64,000 nucleotides of DNA from Gymnopus androsaceus JB14 (taxonomy: Eukaryota; Basidiomycota; Agaricomycetes; Agaricales; Omphalotaceae), in contig ML769532.1 in NCBI GenBank assembly GCA_009733575.1, positions 104,474 through 168,473 on the forward strand. The letters are read 5' to 3'. Below are positions 43,611 to 56,835 of this stretch, one piece after another. The notes below the pieces were generated by a model that did no database searches, was not told the origin of the DNA, and saw nothing but the letters and a program-made list of their open reading frames with translations. Each line of letters starts with the position of its first letter. Position 1 is the first letter of the stretch. A program made the translations under genes and the position numbers.

Positions 43611-46074
43611 TGTGAGTGTGATATTATCCTGTGGATGTTTTTGCTGCTTTCTCTCGGGGCTGCTTTTATAGCTCTTGGAATTGTTCAATTATTGCGAGGC
43701 GCTGTAGTGTCCACTGTCCGCACAGATCTATGAACGCTGAGCATCCGTTTCCTCAACGTGTTTGGGAAGTCTAAACGTTAAGCCAGGAACCTCCAGACCT
43801 TGAAGCGGTGCAGGGATTGAAGTCAAAGGACTCTATCTGAAATTTGTCAGTTAATCAATTCTGACATGGAGAACGACGGAAAATACGATGCCCGGCTGAA
43901 ACTTACTCAGAGCAACTCAGGGTCGGGGCCTTCGAACGTTAGAGAATCTCGAACTTCGAAGCGTTCCTATCATAGTGCCAAGGATTCGATATCGATTACA
44001 CGGCGAAAAAGCTCGACAGTCGAAGTACTCATTACTGAGTGAAACCAGAAAAAGGAGAAAAAAAAGAATCCAAAATAGGAAGAAATTGCGCGAGATGGTT
44101 AGAAGGCCTGCATTGGGAGTTTATAATCACCCTGCGCTAAACAATGCAACGTACCTCTAGTACTGCTGGGTTCGGAAAATGTAAGTCCGTGGTGTCTTGA
44201 AGCAATAATACCACATATGTCATTTCAGTGGCACTTGATAGGTGACATTTCACTTTGAAGAGTGCAGCCTTGTCTTTTGTTCTCTAAAGCTAATTCAATA
44301 CCACCGCATATAGGTGTCTTCGGAGGATGCTCTAGTATGCGTTGAAGTTTATATGGTCTTACTTGTTGACAGGTGTCTCTGGTTTCTTGGCAAACATTCC
44401 TCTGATACAAAATGAAAGTAATTGGATTAATGAAATCGTCCAAAGGACTAGTAGGCTGCTCTAAACTTACACTTTGAAACATTCCGTCTATCTTCAGTGT
44501 CCGCCACCGGGCACACGCTTATCCCGACGTCGATGAAAAAGCCTGAGTCCGCATCGTGTCGGTCTAAGCGAGACTTTCTGCGGATAATCGGAAGCTAGTA
44601 AGTAAGGCGGATGAGAGGCTCAATGAACTCACAAGATTAATCCTTGTGTGCTACCGGGAATACTCTTAACCCGACATCGATGAAAAATTAGACAATAGAG
44701 TAGAGAGACCAGAATTACTATGTCGAAAGCTTTTGACGGGGCAACCAAAGCCGAAATCAATATGGGTGCTCAACTAATGAGACCTTCGGAACCTCAAGGC
44801 TTGTTTGGTCGGACTCGATCTTATCCTACTACCCCAGAAGGAGACAGATTCCAGTCGGTTTGGCCATCTCGCTATAAGTGTGGGGCTTCAGGCTAGCCAG
44901 ACCTATTGGTTATGTCTGTGGCAGACTGTGCTAGGGCTTGGTCGCAGCTGCAGCGGTCAGTAGTGTGATAATGGCCTGATACCCACTAAAACCCTGGTCT
45001 CTCCAGTCCAATCTGATGGAAGTTTTTGCGGTTTTTGGAGGAGGGCACCCAGGTTTTAAGCACCTTGGTTGTTGTTATTGCTCCCCAACTGAGACTTCTC
45101 TTGCGAGGGTCATCAACAATTGCAGTCCAGACACTGTGTAAGCCCAGCACTCTTCTGGTCCAGTTCAGAACTTCCAACAACTGTTGTGCTGTGGAAACAA
45201 CATAAGCAGACTGCACCGTTTAATGTGCCGCCCACCGACAGGCGATATTTGTCCTCTCGAGCTCTGTTGGCATACTAGACCAGCAGACTACAGTTCAGTT
45301 TCCAAACCTTCCTGTTCCAGCACACTCTGCTTCGCTATGCCGTAGGCGCGGATCCGCATAGTGCACCAGTACCTGTCTCGCACTCTCACCAAGTCACCAA
45401 GTGATCCTTTGGCTACAGCACTAAGCACTCCTACTATTCACATATCAACGGTAAATCTTGCTTAACCAATGAATGTTACTGTAGTGGAAGCCATGGGTGG
45501 CCTGTCTACTCGCGTAGTCGGCTGGTTTTGAAAAGAATTCCCCATTGTTACAATCCCTTATCTCTCCCCCATGGTGTGTTGCTTAACCAAGGGTTCAGGA
45601 TCAACCCTTGCGGGCTGGAACGGTTGGTGAACTTTAACCAATCCATTGGGCATCAACCTTTAAGCACATTCTTAGCACGAGCCATAAGGCCCAATCCGGT
45701 GAACCACGAAGAGGTCATTGTGCAGGAGGTTAGTCCTATCACCGGATATCATATAGCTGTTTGCATTCTTCGAAATCGAAAGACGACAAGAATAGGATCA
45801 TGAGAAGACTCGAGCTCAATGCCATCTTGCTGAGCAGTCGCTATTCTGTAGGATTACTGGAAGGATCATTATTTTTGTGGAATGAATCCCTATGGATTGA
45901 CGAGAAGAGATAGCAGACTTCTGAGCGGAGTCGATGGAAAGCCAGCGAGCGGGAAGTGAGCTATGCACGAAGAATCTGGATTTGATGAGCGGGAGAGAAA
46001 GGTGGCGCCCATAGGCGCCTAATATATAAAGCTAACACCTTTGCTTTAGACGCCCGACATCTTTTGCTTCCTTT
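43611..46074. other. Gene-poor intergenic region with decayed fragments
   Basis: A minus-strand frame at 44986-45216 contains an F-box-like segment (LNWTRRVLGLHSVWTAIVDD) without a start or continuation, probably a relic. Two short stretches near 44530 and 44670 share CCCGACRTCGATGAAAAA. A frame at 45528-45803 is open but unrecognised. TATATAAA at 46022-46030 belongs to the next gene. Confidence 0.4.
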
Positions 46075-47868
46075 ATGAACATCACACTTCATCCATCTAC
46101 TAGTATGCCCGACAATGATCCAATTCACAAGGAAAATGAGCCTGAAACGATCGCTACTGAAGCTCAAGTAGCCAAAACCACGGTTAGTATCTCATTCTAA
46201 TGATCATACGCGGCGCAGATATTCACTAGCTCTCGTCGCATAGGCCGAATTCAGTGGAGGGACTCAGACCGAACGATGGGTAACCTTAAGCTTCAATTGG
46301 GCCGGCAAACCCTTTCAGCTTGACATTGCGGATTCAGACAGGTACGCGTCAAGTGGCGCATCGATTGGTCTCTCATTTGCTCATCTTCTCTCCAGAGTAT
46401 TCGACCTGAAGACTGCGCTGCATGAACTGACCAAAGTTCCCCCAGAGCGCCAAAAGATTCTAGGGCTGGTGAAGGGAAAACTACCTCCAGATCAAGGTCG
46501 AATGTGCGCAATTGAATGGATTTTTTCAACGCTCGTCTGATCATTGTTCATCGCAGTTCCGACCTGAAACTCGCCACTGGCAAAAAGTTTACTCTAATTG
46601 GCACTCCAGAGGGCGACGAAATCAAAGATCCTTCAAGTTTGTGTATATCCAGTACTCCATCGCCGTCGTCGTTGAACATGCTTTTACAGAGCTCGAAAAT
46701 CTACCGGACGTGATCAACGACCTCGACGTGGACTTTGACGATGATCCAGCTATAGTTGCAAAGTACAAAAATGACCAACGCAACATCCGCAAGGTCAAGG
46801 AGATGACTGACAAGTTGAATGTTAACATCATTCATCCTTTGAGAGAGGGCAAAAAGCTGTTGGTTTTGGACATTGATTATAGTGCGCGGACCATCTTTTT
46901 CTTCGCGTTTTCGATTGCTAAAGAACGATAGCCATCTTGGATACAAAACCTTTAACGTCTGGAAGTCTGCCCCCAGAAGAATGTGCTCGGCCGAAGCTAC
47001 ACGAGTTTTTGGAAGCGATATACCCCTACTACGACAGTACGTCGAAATCTTTCCTTCGTATATCTCCATCTTAACTCGTAATTCTAGTTTGCATATGGTA
47101 CGCGTGTTCGCGTTATTGCTTGCTTCATCTTCAAACACTCTCTCTTTAGGTCTCAAACAAGTTGGATCTGGCTAGAAACAAAGCTTGTAGAACTTGGCAT
47201 GATTGGTGCCAATCGTAATTATCAGGTAAGTCGCGTGAATGTGTCTTGATGGTTTACGCTAAGCTCGCATACCTATCCGTGCAAAGATATCTTTTGGTGA
47301 TGACCCTGCCGTGTTTGTCTTCTTCTCTTGCCAGTATTCTAATCATTTTACATGTCTGCATTATCAGTCCTCGACAAGACATGCATGTTCACCGTGTTCA
47401 CTGAACGGGATGGGAAGCCATGGCAGCATTCCGTGAAGGCGCTTCAAATTGTATGGAATCACTTTCCCCAGTTGTAGGTCGTCCATCAAGCTGCATGTCT
47501 GATCTGACTGACCCTTGCTCAGTAACGCAACAAATACCATCCATGTCGACGATCTGGTACTCAGTTTCCATCCACTGTACTTTATCGTGCTGAAACCTAG
47601 CTTCAGGGCCGAAATTTCGCTCTTAATCCTCAATCAGGCCTGAAGATTCACGCGTTCAAGAATGCACATTCCCCGGAAGCACAAGCAGATCGAGAGCTTG
47701 AAAAGCTTGCGCGTTATATGGTTCATATTGCTCCGCTAGCTGATCTCGGGACACTCTCACATGCGGTAAGTCCGAGTCTCCGTTCAGTTTGGAAGGTTTC
47801 AAGGGCCTTAACGGGAGACTTTTTGTGCACAGAACTGGAAGACCGTCGTGAAGAATCTACCTCGATGA
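46075..47868 (+). CDS. UBLCP1: Ubiquitin-like domain-containing CTD phosphatase
   Basis: A 13-exon model (373 aa) with every junction GT..AG and in phase. An N-terminal ubiquitin-like domain (about residues 37-115, WVTLSFNWAGKPFQLDI.. to FTLIGTPEGDEI) precedes an FCP/HAD-type phosphatase domain. The catalytic motif is LVLDIDYT (nucleophile and acid Asp), followed by RPKLHEFL, CIWSQTSWIW and the late Asp pair in HVDDLGRNFALNPQSGLKI. UBLCP1 dephosphorylates the nuclear 26S proteasome (Rpt1) in animals and can act on CTD peptides. Two exons are only 10 nt (47088-47097 and 47287-47296) and encode part of the conserved core. An in-frame ATG at 46105 is an alternative start; TATATAAA lies about 50 bp upstream. 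Intact gene. Confidence 0.93.
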
Positions 47869-48247
47869 TTTTCTTCGCTCCAACTGGTCGTGTAGGTTTA
47901 TGTTGCATACTTAAATCTTCGCTTTTGCGCTCATAAAGTAGCTTAAGGATATACTGCATAATGCTTATTTATAGAAAGATATTTAGGTTGATAATGTACA
48001 AGTGTTAAATGTTGATACTAGCGCTCACCTCGCATCTTGTCTCCGATTCCGATGTGTACCCAACGGGACCTGTGCAAGCAGCGGGACAACCTGGGACAAC
48101 AGCGGAAGCTTCACAGTTGACTTCAACTACCGGTTAGGACGGTATATGTGGAACCGGATAGCCTAAGAAGCCTCTTATGCAGCTGATTCATGCACACATC
48201 TCGAAATCTTCCCCGCATTCTCCGTTCCTTGAATACTATCTACAAAA

Positions 48248-49400
48248 ATGTCCACAAGCACGCCGAAGAAAGCTTCTTCTCCTCCGACACCACGTCCTTC
48301 AGCCAGTCTTGTTATAATAAACGAAAGAAATGAAGTCTTGCTGGTTCAGCGCAATCCACATGCTAGCGCATTCGCAGGAGTAACGGTGCGTTTGTTTCCA
48401 AACTCTGAACTTATATATATACTCAGTACATACTACAAAGGTATTTCCAGGAGGCAATTACGATCCCAACCAAGATTCCTCGCTACAAATGACTGCAATT
48501 CGAGAGACATTCGAAGAGTCAGGCTTGTTAATTGCTTCTCCCTCCGACAAGAACAGCAATTCGTCGATTCCTCCTGATAGTGTTCTTGACGAAGCAAGGC
48601 TTGCAGTTCATGCGCAGAAGAAGAACTTTGTGCATTTTCTTAATGAACATGGCTTGAAAGCGGATACGCAATCTCTTTTACCTTTTACTGCTTGGATTAC
48701 GCCAGTGGGACCGCCAAAGTAGGTCCCGAGTTTGTCTGGGTTGGGTTGAGTGGTACTTATCCATCGTCTCCAGACGCTTCCACGCTCAATTCTATGTGAC
48801 CTTTCTTCCTGGAACCTCTGCTTCTGGATTCACGACTGGTAACAAACAGGAACGGATTCCAAAGCCTGGTACGTGCGGAAATGCTTCCCTACAGATTGTC
48901 TTCTTATCTTTATTTAGATGGAGGACAAGAAGTCATATCCGCACGCTTCATTCGTCCAGAGGAAGCCATGTCCGAGTTTAAAGCACGAAAGATCACATTC
49001 ATGCCTCCTCAATTCTACATCCTACACACCCTCGCTAGCATATTGAAAGGTGCAAAAAACACACTAGAGGAACGTACTACGATACAGACATTGTCGTCGG
49101 GACATTTTGGTGGACAGGTGATCAATCCGCGACAGCTAGAAGGAGGTGCACCCGGTCTAGAGAAGGGAGAAGCAATTTTGACGTATGAGGGCGATGAAAC
49201 TAGGGGAGGGTCTCCGGGGCGCTTGCATAGGGCGGTTATTAGCAACGAAAAGAAAGGCGTGAGTTTGGATCTTCGTGTTCCTCAAAGTTGGAGCTTATTC
49301 AACTTGTCTATAGGTTCCCGCCACGATCGTTTTACAGAGAAATTTTGACATCTTCACGGAAATTGAGCCACATGTGTTCAAGACCTCAGCGAAGCTTTAG
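48248..49400 (+). CDS. Nudix hydrolase, NUDT19-like, with peroxisomal PTS1
   Basis: Five exons (48248-48385, 48441-48718, 48774-48868, 48918-49258, 49314-49400) encode 312 aa. The N-terminal strand SASLVIINERNEVLLVQRNP and the Nudix box FPGGNYDPN...AIRETFEESGLL place it in the NUDT19/RP2p-like branch, CoA or acyl-CoA diphosphatases that also act on other nucleotide conjugates. The first Glu of the canonical box is not obvious, as in other NUDT19-like proteins. Without splicing the frame ends at 49348 as ..DRFTEKF. Using the consensus intron 49259-49313 (GTGAGT..TATAG) it ends ..HVFKTSAKL, so the C-terminal tripeptide AKL is a peroxisomal targeting signal. This supports the spliced model. It follows UBLCP1 by 379 bp on the same strand; the gap shows nothing else. 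Confidence 0.88.
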
Positions 49401-50017
49401 AGATGTATCTTTTATTTATGTAGCGATATACTTCTGTTGTGTATTTCCAGGATAATAAATTGTCGTAATCGGGTTGGCCTAAAGCAGTCCCCTCTAGGGG
49501 GCTGTCGTTGTTAGCGCAAGATAAAATGGATAAAGCATGGAGCACGGAGCATAGAATATACTGTACACGCTGCCCCACTCGCGGTGTCTTGCTTTAACGC
49601 GAAGGTGCTCATCGTCAGCACGGGCGCTTAATAGGCTTTCCTGCTAAATCTAATTATCCACCTTTTCGCCTGTAATCTCATTCTAGAAGAATGAGATTTT
49701 CCTTTAGATCTTAGATCAAGCATCCATGTGAACTCATCTCTCACTATTGTGCCGCTGACAGATGTGATATTAAAAGCTGTTGAAGCGCTGCCAGCGCTGT
49801 GCTCCGAATCTCACAAGCCCAGGACAGCGACGCTACCTTGAAGCCCAATCTGAGCTTCCATTTCGAAGTAATAGCCAATGGCCCTTGGCAAAAATCCTGA
49901 TTCTGACCAAAGCAACAGACATTTCTTTGGTTTCTCGAAAAGAGCCCATCTTCCTACTTACGGTTGAGTGCAATCTTTTCCGACTTGCAGTGGTTAATAC
50001 CAACTAATCGTCATTAG
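49401..50017. other. Intergenic, possible missing 5' exon of the next gene
   Basis: No supported gene. A first exon of the DUF6535-type gene could lie here (frame 49780-50007 is open), but no start or donor could be justified. Confidence 0.35.
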
Positions 50018-52859
50018 ACCTGAGTGATGATTACGAACAACGATTTCCTGAGGATCCTATGGGTGAAGAGACTGGACAGAACGCGCGCGTATGGCGAACT
50101 TATCTGGCCGAAAGCGCGGATTTTGACGCGATGATGGTGGGAGAAGCTCGGGATGGTTTAGACGCTATGTTGGTCTTTGTATGTTGTTCTCCTATCATCA
50201 CTCGCTTTGAAGTTAATCCGCATTAGGCAGGTCTGTTCTCTGCAGTGGTCACTTCTTTCCTCGTACAAACCTCTCAGAATCTCCAAGCCGATTTCACTGA
50301 AACGACGGCATACCTTCTATATGAGCTGATAGCTGTACAACGCGCAGCCGCGGATGGAAATCCTGTCAACGACGTGTCTGCCTCTCCATTGAATCCCACC
50401 TCGACATTCGTTCCCAACTATCCTTGCCGTTTGGATTAATGGCTTGTGGGTAGTCAGCCTTGCCTTGGCACTTGTTGTCGCTCTTGCTGCAGTGTTGGTG
50501 AAGCAATGGCTTCATCGTTACATGGCAATTTGCTCTGGACCGCCTGGAGAGCGAAGCCACATACGACACTATCGTTATGTAGGAATCGAACAGTGGCAGG
50601 TGCATGCGATTATAGGAGCTTTGCCTGTGATAATGCACCTCTCACTCGCTCTCTTCTTTCTTGGTCTAGTCATTTTCTTGATTCCACTTCAACTCATACT
50701 GGCGTATATTATCGGAGGCATTACTCTTATTGTTTACGCGCTGTATGTCATCAGCCATCTCCTCCCCATTTTTTATCCGCAGTGCCCATATCAGACTCCA
50801 CTGTCTGAATTCATCCTTGCTTTTAGCAGCGAAACTTCGGTCATTCGCTTCCAAACTTTCCCTGACATTCAAGAAACTTGCCTCTTATCGCCAGAAATGT
50901 GACGAAGAAAGCCTCTCGAGCATTTCTGACGAGGAACCAACTTTCACCAAGGATGCTTGGTCTTTGAAAGACTTGGAAAAGTCCGCAGTGGATCACAATC
51001 ATCATGAACATCTCCGTGGAAGCTCTCCATTGGCTGTACAATGTTTCCTCCAACGCCTCTGTTCGGAGTGTTATATTACAAGCTATTGGAGGACTCCCAG
51101 TAACGGTTGGACAAAAGCTACAAACGATGTTCAAGTACTCGGATCATCAGGCCAGTTCATGAGCACCTGCTGCTCAGTTGCACTGTGCAAAGCTCAGTGC
51201 AAACATCTGGACACACGTATGGCTAGTCCATCAACTGCATGCAGTAGCAGAGAGACTCTGTCGTCTCTTTGTCTTCTTTCCCAGCCGTGACATTCCTTGG
51301 TCAATCACCTTCCCTTCCTCGACAGATGACCGGTTTTTGGCCACATCTTTAGCGCAAGGCTCTTGGGGATCTTCAACTGCAGAGACCTATCGTACATTTC
51401 TCTCGACTCATGGAGATCTTCTACCACCACCCACTAGTTTGGGTGAAGCTAGTAAAACATGCATACCAAATCGGAACCTTCGTTGCATTCGAGGACAGTA
51501 GCAAGATCTCTGCTGTCTTTTGCCGAGCACTCCTTCCAGCTGTGTGGGGCTCGCTTCCTTCGTCCTATACATCTTTGTCAGGAATGATGCCAATGCACGC
51601 TGCGATACGTCTCCAAATTCCCGAAGAAATTTGCTTGTACCTCTTGGGAATGCTTTCACGATTTGATAATCATGATTTTTCCCTTAACATCAGAGTCGTA
51701 GCTTGCGGCTATGGAGTTTGCCCTACACCATGTCTCCACTCAGCCATCCAAGCTCACCAGTGCACATTGGGAAATTATCCAATATGTCTTCAATCAATGC
51801 AATGACCGGACCTATCTATGAGCTACATCCAAGTGATCATAAAGACTTTATCGGTTTTATGACTGACTTTCGTTGTACGTCTTATAGAGAGCACCAGCGT
51901 GTCTGCGATCATCCATTGAGGTTAGAAACTCTTATCGAACGTCGGGATACTGTCTTGAAGGCTTACTGGATCACAACAATGAAGAAAGTCTATATCCGAA
52001 ACAGGCAAACCACTAGAGGGAACAGAGTTTTCACTACTTCGTCGTGCAACGCAAGGGACTCTTCGTGAGCTCTGGCTGCTCATTGAACACCCTGCCTGGG
52101 TGGATGGCCCGCGTGTATCCGAGTCTTTGACCTCGAATGCGAACCGAGTTTTCGACATTTTATCGCTTGCACTGAGCACCGGATGTGTCGAAGCCTATCA
52201 GATTGTCGAGGATCTCAATTGTTTGGAATTGTTCGCGAAATACCGCCGGCCCATGCAAACTTCTGCAATGGTCAGCTCTTATGTGACTGGGTTGAAAGCC
52301 CTTCCATCCTCAATAAGAGAAGTGTATATCACTCACTTGTATGAGCCGCGAAACTTACATATTGCGATACTCTCACTATTTGAGTGGTGGCCGTATACAC
52401 ATCCCCACGACATTGGGGTCGCGGATCTCATTCAATTGCGCTCGGATGATCTCTCATGGGACGAGTGTCGACGGTGGTTAAAATACGTCTCAGAATGGGC
52501 AAAGGAGGATAAAAGACTGTGCTTACCTACTTTCAATGCGCGAAGGCTGGGAGAGAAGTGGCAATGGAGAGTTTTGCGGATGTATCTGGCTGATTCGGAT
52601 GATCTTGAAATGGAGCCTATTCCTCCAGATGCAAATTGGAGCGGGACGTTGAAGCTTCAAGAAGCGATACAGTCCTTAGATGAATTCTTCGCGAAAAAAC
52701 AGGTATGCAATGTAATCTGTAGCTTCTCATTTTCCATTCTGATCATTATATCTCTAGGCCGAGAACGACGACGATGATTCCCTCGTCATTCCTCCGAGTC
52801 CAACTTTGCCTTCGATGTCTCTGGTTACTCCTAGCGAGCCGTTAACGGCGTCGACCTAA
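50018..52859 (+). pseudogene. DUF6535-type multi-pass membrane protein, frame broken
   Basis: The N-terminal part is recognisable: DYEQRFPEDP, WRTYLAESADFDAMMVGEARDGLDAMLVF (split by an intron at about 50180-50225), AGLFSAVVTSFLVQT, then WINGLWVVSLALALVVALAAVLVKQWLHRYM and two more TM helices (about 50610-50770). This order is typical of the basidiomycete DUF6535 family, whose function is unknown. The long C-terminal part includes ALHWLYNVSSNASVRS near 51030 and a clean last stretch 52100-52859 with one intron (about 52703-52758). Frame changes are needed near 50416 (one extra C), 50800, 51010 and several places in 51200-52080. No start codon is certain; an ATG occurs at 50059. Either a decaying gene or many base errors. 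Confidence 0.7.
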
Positions 52860-54243
52860 AGATGGAAGTCAGTCCACAGATCTGTAACTTGTCATGGATT
52901 CCCTCTATTTCCCAGAGAAACTTTGATGTCTTCGAAATTGAATTGCGTCCATGTTCGTGGAAGGCCTCCGCGCGTTATTTTCATCGAGGTCGAGTCACAG
53001 TTCGATGTCCCGAAATTTAGGTTTTGCCACTCTAGTACTAATAGTTTAGCAGACTCGCTATGACAAGCCGGACGCAATGGGCAAGTCCGTTCTACTCGCT
53101 TGCAGGAACCTTCCCCTCGATATACTCAGAATCCAGTGGTACATGCTGCTCAATGATAAATGGGAGAGATTGGGACGCCAGAAGGTCGTTTATCGTTGAA
53201 TGTCTCGTATGTCCAGCAGATCCTGAGACTGCAATGTCTATGACACAGAAGACTAGTCTATTGTACAAGAATTATTCCATCTTGTATAGTCCGATGCGTT
53301 ACCATACATCTTCGTTGCTTGTTCAAATTTTGTGCATTTAATGAAAACAGCCACGCAAAAACTAGGCGCATGCCTCTCAGTGCTTGGCATGGTGGATGTA
53401 CAACGCATCAACCTCAGGGCAAAAACTGATAGCTCTTTGCCCATTGCTCAAGTTCATTAAAAGTACCACAGACTGAGAGCGCACCACTACACCTTCGAGT
53501 TCGGAGGTGAGTGCTAAGCTCTTACGGAGCAAGCCTAATCTTCTTATGTATTCATATCGTCGTCAAGGAGCAGTGTGAATCGGCTTTGACAATGAAGACG
53601 AAAAGTGGGAAGGCGGAGCTGTCTGTGTCAACCGCAGGATACTAGTCTGTGTCCAAATGCAGTAATATGATTTCTAAAATTAGTTAGGTGCAGAGCGTGT
53701 AAGTGTCGACTACAACAAAATTGCAATATAGTACAGAGACGTTCTGTAACGCCAGCTGAAAGAATGGTTAGGTGTCGCTCAAGTCCGGTCTCCTATGTTC
53801 ATATTCATCTTGGTCCATGGACCTTTGATACGTGACTGAACACATTTCTCCAAACTCGTTTGCTGTACGCTAGTAAAAATGCTATAAAAAGAAAGGACTT
53901 TCAACTAGTGTCTCGTCATCGTTCTTCGACTAGTATGTACCGCGAAATTCTTTCCGTCACAATAATGCCAGATCCACAGAGAGCGTAAAGCTGAGCGCGG
54001 GTTTGAATAGAGATATCCTGAGAACGAGGTAGTACTCAGGCTCAGTACTCAAACGCGATCATGGCTCATGATCCGCCGGTAGGCGCCTTTTCCTTCCGCG
54101 GCCCGTTCAACGAACATGTGCCTGTCCCTGGATCTTTTCCTCGTTCCACCACCTCCACCTCATTACTCGGTCGACATTCGTTCATTTTTACGCTCATTCA
54201 AACTATACACTCTTTGTAAACGAAACACAACATTTTATTCGAC
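52860..54243. other. Intergenic with an orphan promoter copy
   Basis: About 53462-53930 is a diverged copy of the region upstream of the Gly/His-rich gene (33640-34230), including AAAATGCTATAAAAAGA and CAACTAGTGTCTCG. No Gly/His-rich gene follows it, so the promoter appears orphaned. Nothing else was recognised. Confidence 0.55.
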
Positions 54244-56835
54244 ATGTCCTCGACTTTTACTTCAACCTCTAACTCCACTGCTTCCTCCTCCCCTATTTCC
54301 AACTCGGGCTCCAACTCTGGAGACTCCAAGCGTCTAGTAATCACCGGCGTAATCCTGGGAATTCTTGGCGCAATTGGTGTTGGGCTCATTTTATGGTGGA
54401 CAATGAGGATGAAACCAAAGGTGCCTTATGAGGAAGAAGCGTCGGAACCCGCGTCTCGTCCTCAAAGCAAATCCCAATCTCACTCCCGAACGACCAGTAT
54501 CAGCACCCGTCGTACAAATATTACTCGGAAATCCAAATCTCTTCACCTCGCCAATGCGCCCAAAATCACACCTTTTAATCCATTAACTTCCCAGGACGTT
54601 GCTGGGCCTCGCTTCGTTCATACACCAGGGACGAATATGCGAATAGCGACGAGGCTGAGTAATGGTATCTGGCAGTTTAGTGAGCCGCAAAGAGGTCTTT
54701 TGGGTCAAGTGGGTATTTTCTTGTACTGCTAATGCTACTTTGATTGAACGCATTGCAGTCTAATCCATTCGAACCTTCGCTTCAAGTCCTACTAGATCAG
54801 CGCACGCGGTCCCCGTCACCTGGACCGACATATTTGTCACCAATCTCGACGTATTCGCCCACTAATCCATTCTCAGACCCCAATGTCTGTGTCGCCTATC
54901 GACCAACGCAATCCATTCAGTTCTCCATGCTGATGCCATGGATTTGGATACGAAATCTGCGTCTCCGACGACGACGATTCAAACCGTACCCATTCACACG
55001 ACCCGGAGCTCTTACTGCTTCCCGAACGCAAACACAAGCGCAGTCAGTGTACCGTGGAACGATCTACGACCTCCAGAAGCTTCATTCAATATATTCTCCC
55101 TCATCGTCTACAGGTGCCGGGACCCTCGTCCCAGCAGGTATTCACGACCTCGATGACGAGATACGTGCACACAAGGGGAAACCTCTGCCGGTAGCGGAGA
55201 GCGAGCTTATGAGGAGGGGTACGAGGAATAGTCTCGGAGCTGCGACCCTCCTGATGCCTTCGAGACAGAATTCAAATGATAGCGCTTTCTCTGTCTCGAG
55301 TGGGAATAGTCGTCGTTCAGCAGGTTCAGCACAAGTTCTGTTGGGTGCAACGGGTCCTGTTGGGCTAGCGAGATCCAAGACGACTAGGGCTTTGGCCCCG
55401 TATCATCCGGATTTGGACAAGGTTATAGATGTTGCTCCTCCTGGACATGAAGATTCCCTGCCTTCTATGACTGAGAAGGCAAGTCTGGACTCGGATACAT
55501 ATGCTGAAGATGCGAATAGGGATAGGGATACCGATACGCCTGTTTCAGGCGGCGTACGTCTGGGTTCCTCGCCATATAGAGTTTCTGAGGCGTATACGTT
55601 TATCGAAGGGCATGGAATCGTTCCTCCATATGCACCGATGTCAGAAACTGAATCCGAGTCTCATTCGAGAGGGCATACGCATGCGAGAACTGCTACGGCT
55701 ACAACAGATTCTTACTCTCACAATGTTGCTGCTTCGTCATCTGAATGCTATCCTCATACCATCCCTTCCTCAGAATCCCAATCTGCGCATGCATTATCGA
55801 CATCAACAAATGCATACGCATCTTCCAACTCACCCTATAACACTTATGCGCCCTCCAGCTTCTCTGCGTCGACCGTGTATATGGGAAGTTTGGGTCATTT
55901 TACGAGGTCGAGGGAGGGTATCCAGGGAGGGGTCTATCTCTACCTATGACACAGGAGACGGAGACTACCAATACGCACGCCCGTGATCGGGAGATGCAGA
56001 GAATTCGAGTCGAACATCCAGACACGCGCTCACTCGACGATAACGCAGCATCAGCATCAGTAGCTGGATTCCCGACTTCTCCCTCCTCTTTCGCAACCAC
56101 ATTCGCGGCGTCTTCATCTCTTACCCATGCTAGTGAATCCAGTTCCGCGTACACAGGCTCAAGATCATCTAGAGCACCTGGAAAACAGATCGCAGGACAT
56201 ACGCAGACGCATAGCGTTACTATGTTGACACTTCCCTCCAATGGCAGTCATGCATCAGGATTCCCGGCATCCCCTTCATCCATGGCGACGTCGTTCACCT
56301 ACGCCCAATCACATTCTACGCATGCCCATACCGATCTCGGTACAGAGACTGAGACCGATGGGCATACGCTTATCAGTCACTCCGAGTCCGCTTCTGAGGC
56401 AGGGTATGGGTATGGGTACAAAAGTGGTCTGGGTAAGGATAAGGGAAGTAAGGAGACTGGAACTGAGACTGAGAGCTTGAGCGAGACTCATGGATATGGG
56501 TTTTCGACTCGTTACTCCGCGGTGCCAGCAGGAGAAAAAGATCAGAGATTCGATTCCGACTCGGAGGAGGAGCGTTCGGAGGATACGCATACCGGGGATG
56601 GTGACTTTATATCGTCTTACATGGAGGGGAGGCGGGAAGTTCGGAGGACACACATACCGGGTATTTGGTCTCATCGTACATGGAGGAGGAGGTTGATTAT
56701 TCCGATGAGGATGGCCATTCGGAGGGGGAGAGTGATGAAGAGGGCGATACGACAATCGTATTAGACCCACATACGGCTACCGTTAAAGGAATGGAGATGG
56801 GGAAAGATGTGCTGCCGCCTTTGCCACCGAAATGA
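54244..56835 (+). CDS. Ser/Thr-rich single-pass membrane protein, frame broken
   Basis: Starts MSSTFTSTSNSTASSSP. A Ser/Thr-rich outer stretch without a classical signal peptide leads to one TM helix at about residues 32-52 (VITGVILGILGAIGVGLILWW) and a basic stop-transfer MRMKPK. A long cytoplasmic tail follows, rich in Ser, Pro, Thr and acidic runs. One intron (54709-54759) is clear. The tail ends SSYMEEEVDYSDED..DVLPPLPPK at 56835. Frame changes are required near 54885, 54995, 55920 and 56645 (the last a G-run one base short), because the coding-like composition jumps between frames there. Mid1/WSC-like or adaptor-type membrane proteins have a similar plan, but no domain is recognisable and I assign no function. 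Confidence 0.6.

Noticed and set aside
44986..45216. F-box-like protein fragment
   Set aside because: Only about 30 residues look F-box-like, with no continuation on either side; mentioned as a relic, not called as a gene.
45843..45880. GGAAGGATCATTATT resembles the 18S rRNA/ITS1 junction
   Set aside because: The match is about 15 bp with no 18S sequence before it, and the flanking words recur at 40936 as an ordinary dispersed repeat.
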